A program made the translations under genes and the position numbers. From Alphaproteobacteria bacterium (GTDB taxonomy: Bacteria; Pseudomonadota; Alphaproteobacteria; Micropepsales; Micropepsaceae), in contig PKWC01000026.1 of NCBI GenBank assembly GCA_003131925.1, positions 4,716 to 9,945 of the forward strand: 5,230 nucleotides of DNA, in the 5' to 3' direction. The notes beneath the pieces are model-generated. The model worked only from the letters and a program-made list of their open reading frames with translations. It was not told where the DNA came from and did no database searches. Shown piece after piece: positions 1 through 5,230 of this stretch. How positions within the stretch are numbered: position 1 is the first letter of the stretch; each line of letters opens with the position of its first letter.

Positions 1-24
1 TGCTCCGCTTCGCTCCGCAAACCA

Positions 25-45
25 CCTCCCCCACGTTGGGGGAGG
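25..45. repeat. Palindromic hairpin past the 3' end of priA (repeat or terminator)
   Basis: A perfect 9-bp inverted repeat (CCTCCCCCA at 25-33 and TGGGGGAGG at 37-45) encloses a 3-base loop. It lies 15 bases beyond the priA stop codon, so it could end the priA transcript, but neither side has a convincing T tract: the minus-strand exit reads TGGTTTGCGG. C-rich/G-rich hairpins of this form are common dispersed intergenic repeats in GC-rich alphaproteobacteria, so it may be a REP-like repeat acting as a terminator. The flanking bases 1-18 contain GCTCCGC twice (2-8 and 12-18), possibly part of the same repeat unit. The hairpin is directly visible; the terminator role is inferred. Confidence 0.6.
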
Positions 46-60
46 AAAAGAGAGTGCGCA

Positions 61-2325
61 TCAGAAAAAACTCATCGGATCCACGTCGACTGCCATGCGC
101 ACGCCGGTGGCTAACTTTACGCGGTCGAGCCAGGCGTGCAGATAGGCTTGCACGTCCACACTGCGCTCGGCCTGCACGAGCAGGCGCTCACGTGTGCGGC
201 CGCGCAGGAGCTGATAGAAGGCGGGCGTCGGGCCCCAGATTTTCACGCCGCGCGCCTTCGGCGCCGCGCGCGCCAGCACGCGGCCAGCGTTTCGCACGGC
301 ATCGCCATCGGCGCCTGCGAGGATGATTGCCGCGAGCCTTCCGAAAGGCGGCGCGGAGACGCGCTCGCGCGCAGCGCGTTCCTGCTCGAGAAACGCGTCG
401 CGGTCTCCGCTCGCCAGCGCACCCATCACCGGATCGTCGGAATTGCGCGTCTGAATCAGCACGAGCCCCGGGCGTTCGGCGCGGCCGGCGCGGCCCGCGA
501 CCTGGTGCAGAAGCTGGAAGGTGCGCTCGCGGGCGCGCGGATCTCCTTCCGAACCGCCGAGATCGGCGTCGACCACGCCGACCAGCGTAAGCCGCGGAAA
601 ATGGTGCCCCTTGGCGACGATCTGCGTGCCGATCAGCACGTCGGTCTCGTGTTTGGCCATCGCGCGGATGGCCGCCTGGGTTTCGAGCGGGCCATGCATC
701 GTGTCGCTTGATGCGATCGCCGCTCGCGCCTGGGGAAACGCGGCTGCAAATTCCTCGGCCACGCGCTCGACGCCCGGCCCGCAGGCGATGAGACATTTCT
801 CCGCTTCGCAATGCGGGCATTTGAGCGGAATGGGCATCTCGAACCCGCAATGGTGACAGGCGAGCCGGCGCTGATAGCGGTGCTCGACCAGCCAGGCCGA
901 ACAGCTCCGGCAGACCATTTTTTGTCCGCAGGATTCGCACAAGGTCAGCGGTGCGTAGCCCCGCCGGTTGAGGAACAGCATCGCCTGCTCGCCGTTTGCA
1001 AGCGTCGCGGCAAGCGCATCGCGCAGCGGCTGCGACAGCCATGTGCCGGGTTCGACGCGCACGCTGCGCAGATCGACGAGCCGAATCTCCGGCATCACCG
1101 CCCGCCCGTGCCGGCGCGGCAGCTTCAGCCAGTGATAGCGGCCGCTCGTCGCGTTGACGAAGGTTTCGAGCGACGGCGTGGCGCTCGCCAGCACGATCGG
1201 ACAATTCTCGATCCGGGCGCGCACCACCGCCATGTCGCGCGCATGATAGATGACCCCATCCTCCTGCTTGTAAGCCTGCTCGTGCTCTTCATCGACGATG
1301 ATCAATCCCAGTTCGGGAAAAGGCAGGAACAGCGCAGAACGCGCGCCCACCACGACGCGCGCTTCGCCGGCGAGGACCGCACGGTAGACTCGCCGGCGCT
1401 CCTTCGGAGAAAGATCGGAATGCCACTCTGCAGGCCGGCAGCCGAACCGCGCCGCGAAACGCTCGAGAAACTGCACGGTCAGCGCGATTTCGGGCAGCAG
1501 GATCATGACCTGGCGATTCAGCCGCAACGCTTCGGCAACCGCTTCGAAATAAGTCTCCGTCTTGCCGGAGCCCGTAACGCCGTCGAGCAATGTCGCGGAA
1601 AATTCTCCTGGGACCGCGGCCGTCCCGGCCGCCCTTTTTTTCGCCTTCGGCGATGCGGGCGAGACGCCCGCGGTCCCAGTGGACAATCGTGCACAAAGTT
1701 CGTGCGCCGCTAACTGCTGTTCAGCATTCAGCAAAGCAGGGGCGAATTCCGGATCGGGCAGCGGCAACGGCAAGAATTCGGGCAGACTGACTTTCTCCAG
1801 CGCACCCGAATCGATCAATCCGCGCACAACCTGCGGCGTGACGTTCGCTTCCTCGGCGATGCCTGCGATGCTGCGGGCGAGTCCGTCTTCGGCGAGCGCC
1901 AGGACTCTGCTGCGCGCAGGTGTGAGGCGCGCCGGTGTGCCGGCGCCGCGCACGAAACCAACGCGCGGCGTTTCAGCTTCGAACGCCTGCCTCGCACGCA
2001 ATGCGAGCGCGAGCACGATGCCGGGCGGCGTCAGCGTATAGCGCGCCATCCAGTCGATGAATTCACACAGAGCGGCGGGCAAACATGGGTTGCCGTCGAG
2101 CGGCGCGGCAGATTTGAGACGCGTTTCAGCGACAGCGCCGTCAGCTTCGCCCCAGACGACACCCAACACCGTGCGCGAGCCGAGCGGTGCAGCAACAATT
2201 GCGCCGCGCGGCAATGCGACGTCGACGCGATAATCATACGCACCTTCGAGCGGCAAGGGCAACAGCACAGCGGCTCGCGCGCTATGCTCTGTTTGTGTCT
2301 GGGGCTTCAATGCGGCATCGTTCAT
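61..2325 (-). CDS. priA: Primosomal protein N' (PriA), replication-restart DNA helicase
   Basis: PriA is a superfamily 2 3'-to-5' DNA helicase that recognises stalled or recombined forks and starts reloading of the replicative helicase. The 754-residue product is complete (E. coli PriA has 732). The N-terminal DNA-binding region (about 18-115) and winged-helix region (about 130-190) precede the helicase core. Core motifs: Walker A GVTGSGKT (249-256, Lys255), DEEH (345-348), SATP (381-384), GTQIVAKGHHFP (566-577) and QVAGRAGR (608-615). Eight zinc-binding cysteines (463, 466, 472, 475, 490, 493, 503, 506) keep exactly the E. coli spacing as I recall it. The conserved ending DVDP is present. 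The ATG at 2325 is the only reasonable start: the core begins at about residue 18 and the next Met is at 93. No clear Shine-Dalgarno is seen. Oddity: residues about 216-239 are encoded by an in-frame 72-bp palindromic repeat just before Walker A. The gene is divergent from DUF484-xerC. Identity is near certain. Confidence 0.98.
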   Translation of the reverse strand: MNDAALKPQTQTEHSARAAVLLPLPLEGAYDYRVDVALPRGAIVAAPLGSRTVLGVVWGEADGAVAETRLKSAAPLDGNPCLPAALCEFIDWMARYTLTPPGIVLALALRARQAFEAETPRVGFVRGAGTPARLTPARSRVLALAEDGLARSIAGIAEEANVTPQVVRGLIDSGALEKVSLPEFLPLPLPDPEFAPALLNAEQQLAAHELCARLSTGTAGVSPASPKAKKRAAGTAAVPGEFSATLLDGVTGSGKTETYFEAVAEALRLNRQVMILLPEIALTVQFLERFAARFGCRPAEWHSDLSPKERRRVYRAVLAGEARVVVGARSALFLPFPELGLIIVDEEHEQAYKQEDGVIYHARDMAVVRARIENCPIVLASATPSLETFVNATSGRYHWLKLPRRHGRAVMPEIRLVDLRSVRVEPGTWLSQPLRDALAATLANGEQAMLFLNRRGYAPLTLCESCGQKMVCRSCSAWLVEHRYQRRLACHHCGFEMPIPLKCPHCEAEKCLIACGPGVERVAEEFAAAFPQARAAIASSDTMHGPLETQAAIRAMAKHETDVLIGTQIVAKGHHFPRLTLVGVVDADLGGSEGDPRARERTFQLLHQVAGRAGRAERPGLVLIQTRNSDDPVMGALASGDRDAFLEQERAARERVSAPPFGRLAAIILAGADGDAVRNAGRVLARAAPKARGVKIWGPTPAFYQLLRGRTRERLLVQAERSVDVQAYLHAWLDRVKLATGVRMAVDVDPMSFF
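1608..1679. repeat. In-frame 72-bp palindromic element inside priA
   Basis: The ends are perfect 12-bp inverted repeats: CTGGGACCGCGG (1608-1619) and CCGCGGTCCCAG (1668-1679). Inside are three smaller hairpins: CGGCCG/CGGCCG with a 3-base loop (1617-1631), TCGCC/GGCGA with a 3-base loop (1641-1653) and GCGGGCG/CGCCCGC with a 3-base loop (1655-1671). The first and third compete with the outer stem, so cloverleaf and cruciform folds are alternatives. The length is exactly 24 codons. The encoded residues, about 216-239 of PriA, are rich in Ala, Gly, Pro, Lys and Ser and sit between the LNAEQ segment and the FSATLLDG strand leading into Walker A. In E. coli PriA these two segments are nearly contiguous. 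All six frames through the element lack stop codons. I recall similar sequences scattered in several bacterial genomes, often mistranslated as short ORFs, but copy number here is unknown. Confidence 0.85.
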
Positions 2326-2335
2326 GGGCTACACT
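2306..2335 (+). promoter_or_regulatory. Candidate promoter for the DUF484-xerC operon
   Basis: A plausible -10 hexamer TACACT lies at 2330-2335. A weak -35-like TTCAAT (2306-2311) sits 18 bases upstream, giving a predicted transcript start near 2342 and a leader of about 100 bases before the DUF484 start. The -35 would lie inside the priA coding sequence and the -10 only a few bases from the priA start codon. The -10 is a fair sigma-70 match and the -35 is poor, so this is a suggestion rather than a firm call. Confidence 0.35.
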
Positions 2336-2372
2336 TTGCGCCGCGAATCTCTTTGGTCAATCGCAAGCGAAC
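2326..2372. promoter_or_regulatory. Compact divergent intergenic region, priA | DUF484-xerC
   Basis: This stretch must carry the priA promoter on the minus strand, unless priA is transcribed from further inside the DUF484 leader. A minus-strand TTGACC (complement of 2355-2360) is a good -35 candidate, but no clear -10 follows at 16-18 bases: the hexamer there reads AAAGTG. The region is noticeably less GC-rich than the genes on either side. No operator dyad or riboswitch-like structure was recognised. Confidence 0.35.
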
Positions 2373-2447
2373 ATGAAGCAGTATATCGACAGCACCTGCA
2401 CGACGATCTGTCCCGCCGCCACTTGCGCGCGGACGTGCGAGACATGA
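2373..2447 (+). CDS. Possible 24-residue cysteine-rich leader peptide
   Basis: A short ORF begins ATGAAGCAG at 2373 and ends with TGA at 2445-2447. That stop overlaps the DUF484 ATG as ATGA, the usual layout for translational coupling. The peptide begins MKQYIDS, contains four cysteines at positions 9, 13, 18 and 22 (spacing C-x3-C-x4-C-x3-C), and ends in CET. It lies downstream of the candidate promoter, inside the predicted leader transcript. Its ribosome binding site is weak (AAGCGA just upstream). There is no signal peptide or membrane segment, and I recognise no family. It may be a regulatory uORF, a small metal- or redox-sensing peptide, or simply a chance frame; only conservation can decide. 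Confidence 0.25.
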   Translation: MKQYIDSTCTTICPAATCARTCET

Positions 2448-3136
2448 GCGAGCGCGCACAATCGCGGCCGCCTGCCGAAGCCGCCGCGGAGGCCGTGAAG
2501 GCGTATATCCGCATGAACCGGGCGAAGCTGTCGAAAGATGGAGAATTCCTCGCCCTTCTTTTGCCCGAACGATTCGCGTCGTCCGACGTGCGCGACCTGC
2601 AGCGTTATGCCATCGACCGGCTCGCAGTGGAGAACGCGGCGTTGCGTGCGGAGCGCGACGGTTTGCGGGGCGCGCGCGAACGCGCGGTGCAGCTCGGCGA
2701 AGGCGTGCGCCGCGTCGTGCTCGATCTTGTCGACGCACGCAGCTTCGAAGAGGCGATCGCGGTCGCCAAATCCTCGGCCAAAGCCTTCGGCGCCGACCGC
2801 GCATCTCTGTGCGTCGAAAGCGAAGACGGCACGAAGACCGCGCACTGCACGGGCGTGCGCCTCATCGCGCCCGGCGTGGCGGACGCCGTTCTCGGCTGCG
2901 ACGGCACGGCCGCGATTCTTTCGGGAGGCGGAGGGTTGCTGCTCGGCACGGGCGGCGCGGAATGCCGAAGCCTCGCGGCGTTTCGCCTGACAATCGGTGG
3001 GCCCGCGGCGCTCTACGTGCTCGGCGCGCACGAGGAGCGCCGCTTCGAAGGCGAGGACGTGGCAGCGGATCTTGCTTTCTTTGCCCGCGCGCTTGAGCGT
3101 GCGATTCGCGCATGGCTCGATCTGCCGAAGCTTTGA
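2444..3136 (+). CDS. DUF484 family protein (GAF-like), xerC companion
   Basis: This 230-residue protein matches the DUF484 family, whose members resemble GAF domains and often sit directly upstream of xerC. Its biochemical function is not established. Visible parts: a short N-terminal helix with the family-type segment VKAYIRMNRAKLSKDGEFLALLLPE-like at about 18-42; a heptad-like, probably coiled-coil stretch at about 55-85 rich in Arg, Glu, Ala and Leu; then a GAF-like domain at about 90-220. The GAF-like part contains AFGADRASLCVES and a strongly family-like ending, LYVLGAHEERRFEGEDV followed by LERAIRAWLDLP. There is no signal peptide or membrane helix, so it is likely cytoplasmic. The frame is open from an ATG at 2324, but that start would overlap the priA start and the -10 and add 40 unfamiliar residues, so ATG 2444 is preferred. 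Its end overlaps xerC by 25 bases, implying co-transcription and coupled translation. Confidence 0.85.
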   Translation: MSERAQSRPPAEAAAEAVKAYIRMNRAKLSKDGEFLALLLPERFASSDVRDLQRYAIDRLAVENAALRAERDGLRGARERAVQLGEGVRRVVLDLVDARSFEEAIAVAKSSAKAFGADRASLCVESEDGTKTAHCTGVRLIAPGVADAVLGCDGTAAILSGGGGLLLGTGGAECRSLAAFRLTIGGPAALYVLGAHEERRFEGEDVAADLAFFARALERAIRAWLDLPKL

Positions 3137-4023
3137 AGAGCGAATGGCTGGCGGCGCTCTCTCACGAGCGCCGCATGAGTCCGCACACGTTGCGCGCCTA
3201 TGGCGACGACGCCACGCGCTTCCTCGCTTTCGCGCAGGAGCATCTGGGGCGCACTCTCGATGAAAAAACGCTCGCGCGGCTGAAGCCGACGGATTTCCGC
3301 GCCTTCATCACGCGCCGCCGCGATCAAGGCCTGGGCGCGCGCGGCGTGCGCCGCGCCATGTCGGCGCTGCGAAGCTTCTTCCGCCATCTCTCGCGCGAGC
3401 AGATCGTGGACAATCCCGCGCCGCATGCCGTGCGCACGCCGAAGTTGGCGCGCACGCTGCCGCGGCCGCTCAGTGAAACGGACGCGGCGCGCACGCTTGA
3501 GGAAGCGGGCAGCGGAGACGTGGCCTGGATCGCGGCGCGCGATGCGGCGCTGCTCACGCTCCTCTATGGCGCGGGCCTGCGGATTTCCGAAGCTTTGGCG
3601 TTGCGCCGCGGCGATGCGCCCTTTGGCGATTGGCTGACGGTTCTCGGCAAACGCAACAAGGAACGCGCGATGCCCGTTCTGCCGGTGATGCAGGAAGCAA
3701 TCGCGCGCTACATTGAACAGGTGCCTTTTGCGGTTGCGCCCGACGGCCCGCTGTTCCTCTCGCGTCGCGGCAAGCCGATGAGCGCGCGCGACGCGCAAGG
3801 GTTGATGCAGCGCCTGCGCGGCGCACTTGGTCTGCCAGAACGCGCCACGCCGCATGCGTTCCGTCATTCCTTCGCGTCGCATCTGCTTGCCAATGGCGGC
3901 GATCTGCGCGCGGTGCAGGAGTTGCTCGGCCACGCCTCGCTCTCGACGACGCAGACCTACACCGAGATCGACACCAAACAGCTCCTCGCCGTCTACAACG
4001 CCGCCCACCCCCGCGCGCGGTGA
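3112..4023 (+). CDS. xerC: Tyrosine recombinase XerC
   Basis: XerC acts with XerD at the chromosomal dif site, under control of FtsK at the division septum, to resolve chromosome dimers into monomers. The 303-residue protein is full length. The N-terminal SAM-like core-binding domain (about 5-95) includes the family-type ERRMSPHTLRAYGDD segment, and the catalytic domain covers about 110-300. All six catalytic residues are visible: Arg157 (GAGLRISE), Lys180 (VLGKRNKER), His248 and Arg251 (TPHAFRHSF), His274 (LLGHASLS) and the nucleophile Tyr283 (TQTYTEID). The ATG at 3112 gives the normal N-terminal length; the ATG at 3175 would cut into the core-binding domain. It overlaps the upstream DUF484 gene by 25 bases. 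XerC is chosen over XerD because of the DUF484 neighbour and the alphaproteobacterial priA/xerC setting; the fold alone could fit either. Confidence 0.93.
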   Translation: MARSAEALKSEWLAALSHERRMSPHTLRAYGDDATRFLAFAQEHLGRTLDEKTLARLKPTDFRAFITRRRDQGLGARGVRRAMSALRSFFRHLSREQIVDNPAPHAVRTPKLARTLPRPLSETDAARTLEEAGSGDVAWIAARDAALLTLLYGAGLRISEALALRRGDAPFGDWLTVLGKRNKERAMPVLPVMQEAIARYIEQVPFAVAPDGPLFLSRRGKPMSARDAQGLMQRLRGALGLPERATPHAFRHSFASHLLANGGDLRAVQELLGHASLSTTQTYTEIDTKQLLAVYNAAHPRAR

Positions 4024-4070
4024 GGTGGAAACGACCGATAAGATCGAGTTTCGCTCAGACAAAAAAACGT

Positions 4071-4120
4071 GTCATCCCCGCGAAAGCGGGGACCCAGTGT
4101 CCGCAGCGCCGCAGGATGAC
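4071..4120. repeat. Dispersed palindromic repeat downstream of xerC
   Basis: Outer inverted ends GTCATCC (4071-4077) and GGATGAC (4114-4120) enclose a perfect hairpin, CCCCGC-GAAA-GCGGGG (4076-4091), and a smaller GGAC/GTCC hairpin (4090-4102). The GTCATCCCCGCGAAAGCGGGG motif is, from memory, one of the commonest small dispersed repeats in proteobacteria, similar in style to the dRS3/NIME repeats of Neisseria, and is often mistranslated as an ORF ending in PAFAGM. The hairpin may also end the xerC transcript, although no T tract follows it. A run of seven As (4061-4067) lies just upstream, so on the minus strand the hairpin is followed, eight bases on, by seven Ts. Confidence 0.7.
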
Positions 4121-4169
4121 TTTGGCGCCGCGCAAACTCTTCACCGCTTTACGAACTGGGTTCCCTGAG

Positions 4170-5191
4170 TTCTCAAACGAAGTGCAACACCAGCTTAGGG
4201 TGTTGCCATGGGAAAGAGCTACGACCAGCTCTCGCTGGATGAGCGGATCAAACTGGCCCAGCTTCACGGCGAGGGCTTCTCGATCCGGGAAATTGCTTCA
4301 GATCTGGATCGCTCGCCATCGACGGTTGCTCGTGAGCTGAAGCGCAACACTGGCCAGCAGGTCGGTTACCGGCCTGCTCATGCGCAGGAGCGCACCAGAG
4401 CGCGACGCTGGAAGGGCTCACGCCTGGAGCGCGATCCCGGCTTGGCCAAAGAAGTTCTGGATTGCCTGAAGAAGGGTTGGTCTCCCGAGCAGACTTGCGC
4501 CTGGCTGGCGCGCATTCATGGCCAGCAGGTCATCAGCCCCGAAAGCATCTATCGCTTCATCTATGCCCAGATTGGCCGCACCAAAAACTACGAGTGGCGC
4601 CACTATCTTCCCCGCGCCAAAAGCAAACGCGGCTGGCGCGGTCGCAGGGGCGGCAGTTCCGCCCTTCATATCCAAAGCCGTATTTCAATCGCTGAACGGC
4701 CATCTGAAGTTGAAGATCGCTCCGTTCCCGGCCATTGGGAAGCCGATCTCATGCTCTTCGCCCGATACGGCCAAGCCATCCTGGCCCTGCATGAACGATC
4801 TTGCCGCGCAACAATCGCCTTACGTATCCCAAGCAAAACTTCCGCAGGCGTCGTCCGCAAGATCGCCAGGGTGCTGACCTCGCTGCCACCCCGTTTTCGC
4901 CAGACCATTACCTTCGACAACGGTACCGAATTCGCCTGCCACCACGAACTTCACCGCTTCGATATCCAGACCTTCTTCTGCGATCCCTATGCGCCATGGC
5001 AAAAGGGTGGAATCGAAAATGCCATCGGCCGCTTGCGCCGATTCATCCCCCGCAAAACCGATCTGGCAACCCTCACACCGCGACAGCTCTCAAGCCTGGT
5101 CGCCGCCTACAACAACACGCCCCGCAAGTGTCTTGACTGGCAAACCCCAGCAGCGCTCTTTCTAAGCCAACTGTTGCACTTCGAATGTGAA
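4170..5191 (+). mobile_element. IS30-family insertion sequence (ends approximate)
   Basis: The transposase gene is bracketed by inverted repeats with a perfect 12-bp core, CGAAGTGCAACA at 4178-4189 and its complement at 5172-5183. Extending outward by eight bases (to 4170 and 5191) keeps 17 of 20 positions matched, and extending to 4167/5194 keeps 18 of 23. Inward, GCTTAG recurs at both ends after a one-base offset. The size of about 1.0 kb and the terminal repeats of roughly 20-25 bp suit the IS30 family. No convincing target duplication could be fixed. The transposase frame does not stop at the right repeat, so the true right boundary could lie slightly further out. The interior looks less GC-rich and uses different codons from xerC, as expected for acquired DNA. 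Confidence 0.7.
4184..4206 (+). promoter_or_regulatory. Hairpin over the transposase translation start
   Basis: GCAACACC (4184-4191) pairs perfectly with GGTGTTGC (4199-4206) around a 7-base loop, ending one base before the transposase ATG. The only Shine-Dalgarno-like sequence, AGGG at 4197-4200, straddles loop and stem. In a transcript reading in through the left end, this hairpin would mask the ribosome binding site. Several insertion sequences limit transposase made from external promoters in this way. The structure is visible; the role is inferred. Confidence 0.45.
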
Positions 5192-5230
5192 TCCACCTTC
5201 CCGCTTTCGTGGACGTGGCGAAGGCTTTGG
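4208..5230 (+). CDS. IS30-family transposase (3' end beyond window)
   Basis: This DDE transposase cuts and joins the ends of its own insertion sequence. The frame is open for 341 codons and reaches the last base without a stop. An N-terminal helix-turn-helix (about 5-47: LSLDERIKLAQLHGEG, then IREIASDLDRSPSTVARELKRN-type residues) is the usual IS30 end-binding domain. A second segment, GWSPEQTCAWL (about 90-100) leading to SIYRFIY (113-119), is also family-typical. The catalytic triad is visible: Asp180 (GHWEAD), Asp237 (TFDNGTEF) and Glu270 (KGGIENAIGRLRRFIP), with the last two 33 residues apart as in IS30 relatives. The NNTPRKCLDWQTPAALF segment (302-318) marks the normal C-terminal region, so the protein is essentially whole; the last 18 or so residues run through and past the right inverted repeat. 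The start at ATG 4208 fits the AGGG seven bases upstream. No frameshift or lost catalytic residue is seen, so it may be active. Confidence 0.92.
   Translation, partial: MGKSYDQLSLDERIKLAQLHGEGFSIREIASDLDRSPSTVARELKRNTGQQVGYRPAHAQERTRARRWKGSRLERDPGLAKEVLDCLKKGWSPEQTCAWLARIHGQQVISPESIYRFIYAQIGRTKNYEWRHYLPRAKSKRGWRGRRGGSSALHIQSRISIAERPSEVEDRSVPGHWEADLMLFARYGQAILALHERSCRATIALRIPSKTSAGVVRKIARVLTSLPPRFRQTITFDNGTEFACHHELHRFDIQTFFCDPYAPWQKGGIENAIGRLRRFIPRKTDLATLTPRQLSSLVAAYNNTPRKCLDWQTPAALFLSQLLHFECESTFPLSWTWRRLW

Noticed and set aside
811..1713. 300-codon plus-strand ORF
   Set aside because: It is entirely antisense to priA, shows no family motifs, and is explained by the high GC content.
2324..2443. 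Extended DUF484 start at ATG 2324
   Set aside because: It would overlap the priA start codon and the candidate -10, and the 40 added residues do not resemble the family's N-terminus.
3013..4062. 349-codon minus-strand ORF
   Set aside because: It is antisense to xerC, whose six catalytic residues are intact; its composition is Arg/Ala-rich, typical of a shadow frame.
4024..4170. A dif site near xerC
   Set aside because: No 28-bp sequence with two XerC/XerD-like half-sites around a 6-bp centre was recognised.
4055..4267. Minus-strand 70-codon ORF across the xerC-IS gap
   Set aside because: Its C-terminus (PAFAGMTRFFV) is the well-known false translation of the GTCATCCCCGC repeat, and the rest is antisense to the IS left end and transposase start.
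4164..5198. CCT at 4164-4166 and 5196-5198 as a target-site duplication of the insertion sequence
   Set aside because: The positions are out of register by one base with the inverted-repeat alignment, and a three-base match is expected by chance.
5199..5230. A second copy of the 4071-type repeat at the right edge (CCCGCTTTCGTGG)
   Set aside because: Only a short, imperfect match to the hairpin is present and the window ends before its partner could be seen.

Overview
The window is a GC-rich bacterial chromosome segment, most likely from an alphaproteobacterium. This is inferred from the divergent priA | DUF484-xerC arrangement, the style of the PriA and XerC motifs, and the kinds of palindromic repeats present. 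It carries three housekeeping genes and, at the right edge, a mobile element. No species can be named from the sequence alone.

Layout. Positions 1-60 hold a strong hairpin just past the end of priA. Positions 61-2325 (minus) encode a full-length PriA, the replication-restart helicase. A compact region of roughly 120 bases follows, containing the divergent promoters and a possible 24-codon cysteine-rich leader ORF. The plus-strand pair follows: a DUF484 (GAF-like) protein (2444-3136) and the tyrosine recombinase XerC (3112-4023), which overlap by 25 bases and are surely one operon. Positions 4024-4207 hold a dispersed palindromic repeat and the left end of an insertion sequence. From 4208 to the window edge runs an IS30-family transposase, still open at the last base.

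How the genes relate. PriA reloads the replisome at collapsed forks, and XerC (with XerD and FtsK) resolves the chromosome dimers that recombinational fork repair can create. The divergent neighbourhood therefore groups replication-repair and chromosome-segregation functions. DUF484 is a common but uncharacterised companion of xerC.

Most notable observation. A 72-bp palindromic element (1608-1679) is inserted in frame inside priA. It has perfect 12-bp inverted ends and three internal hairpins, adds exactly 24 codons just before the Walker A motif, and is free of stops in all six frames. It resembles in principle the protein-invading palindromic elements known from Rickettsia, though it is a different sequence. 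It also carries a seven-A run followed by a GC hairpin, a possible slippage site. Two further unrelated palindromic repeats (25-45 and 4071-4120) flank the genes. No CRISPR array, tRNA, rRNA, toxin-antitoxin or defence gene was seen.
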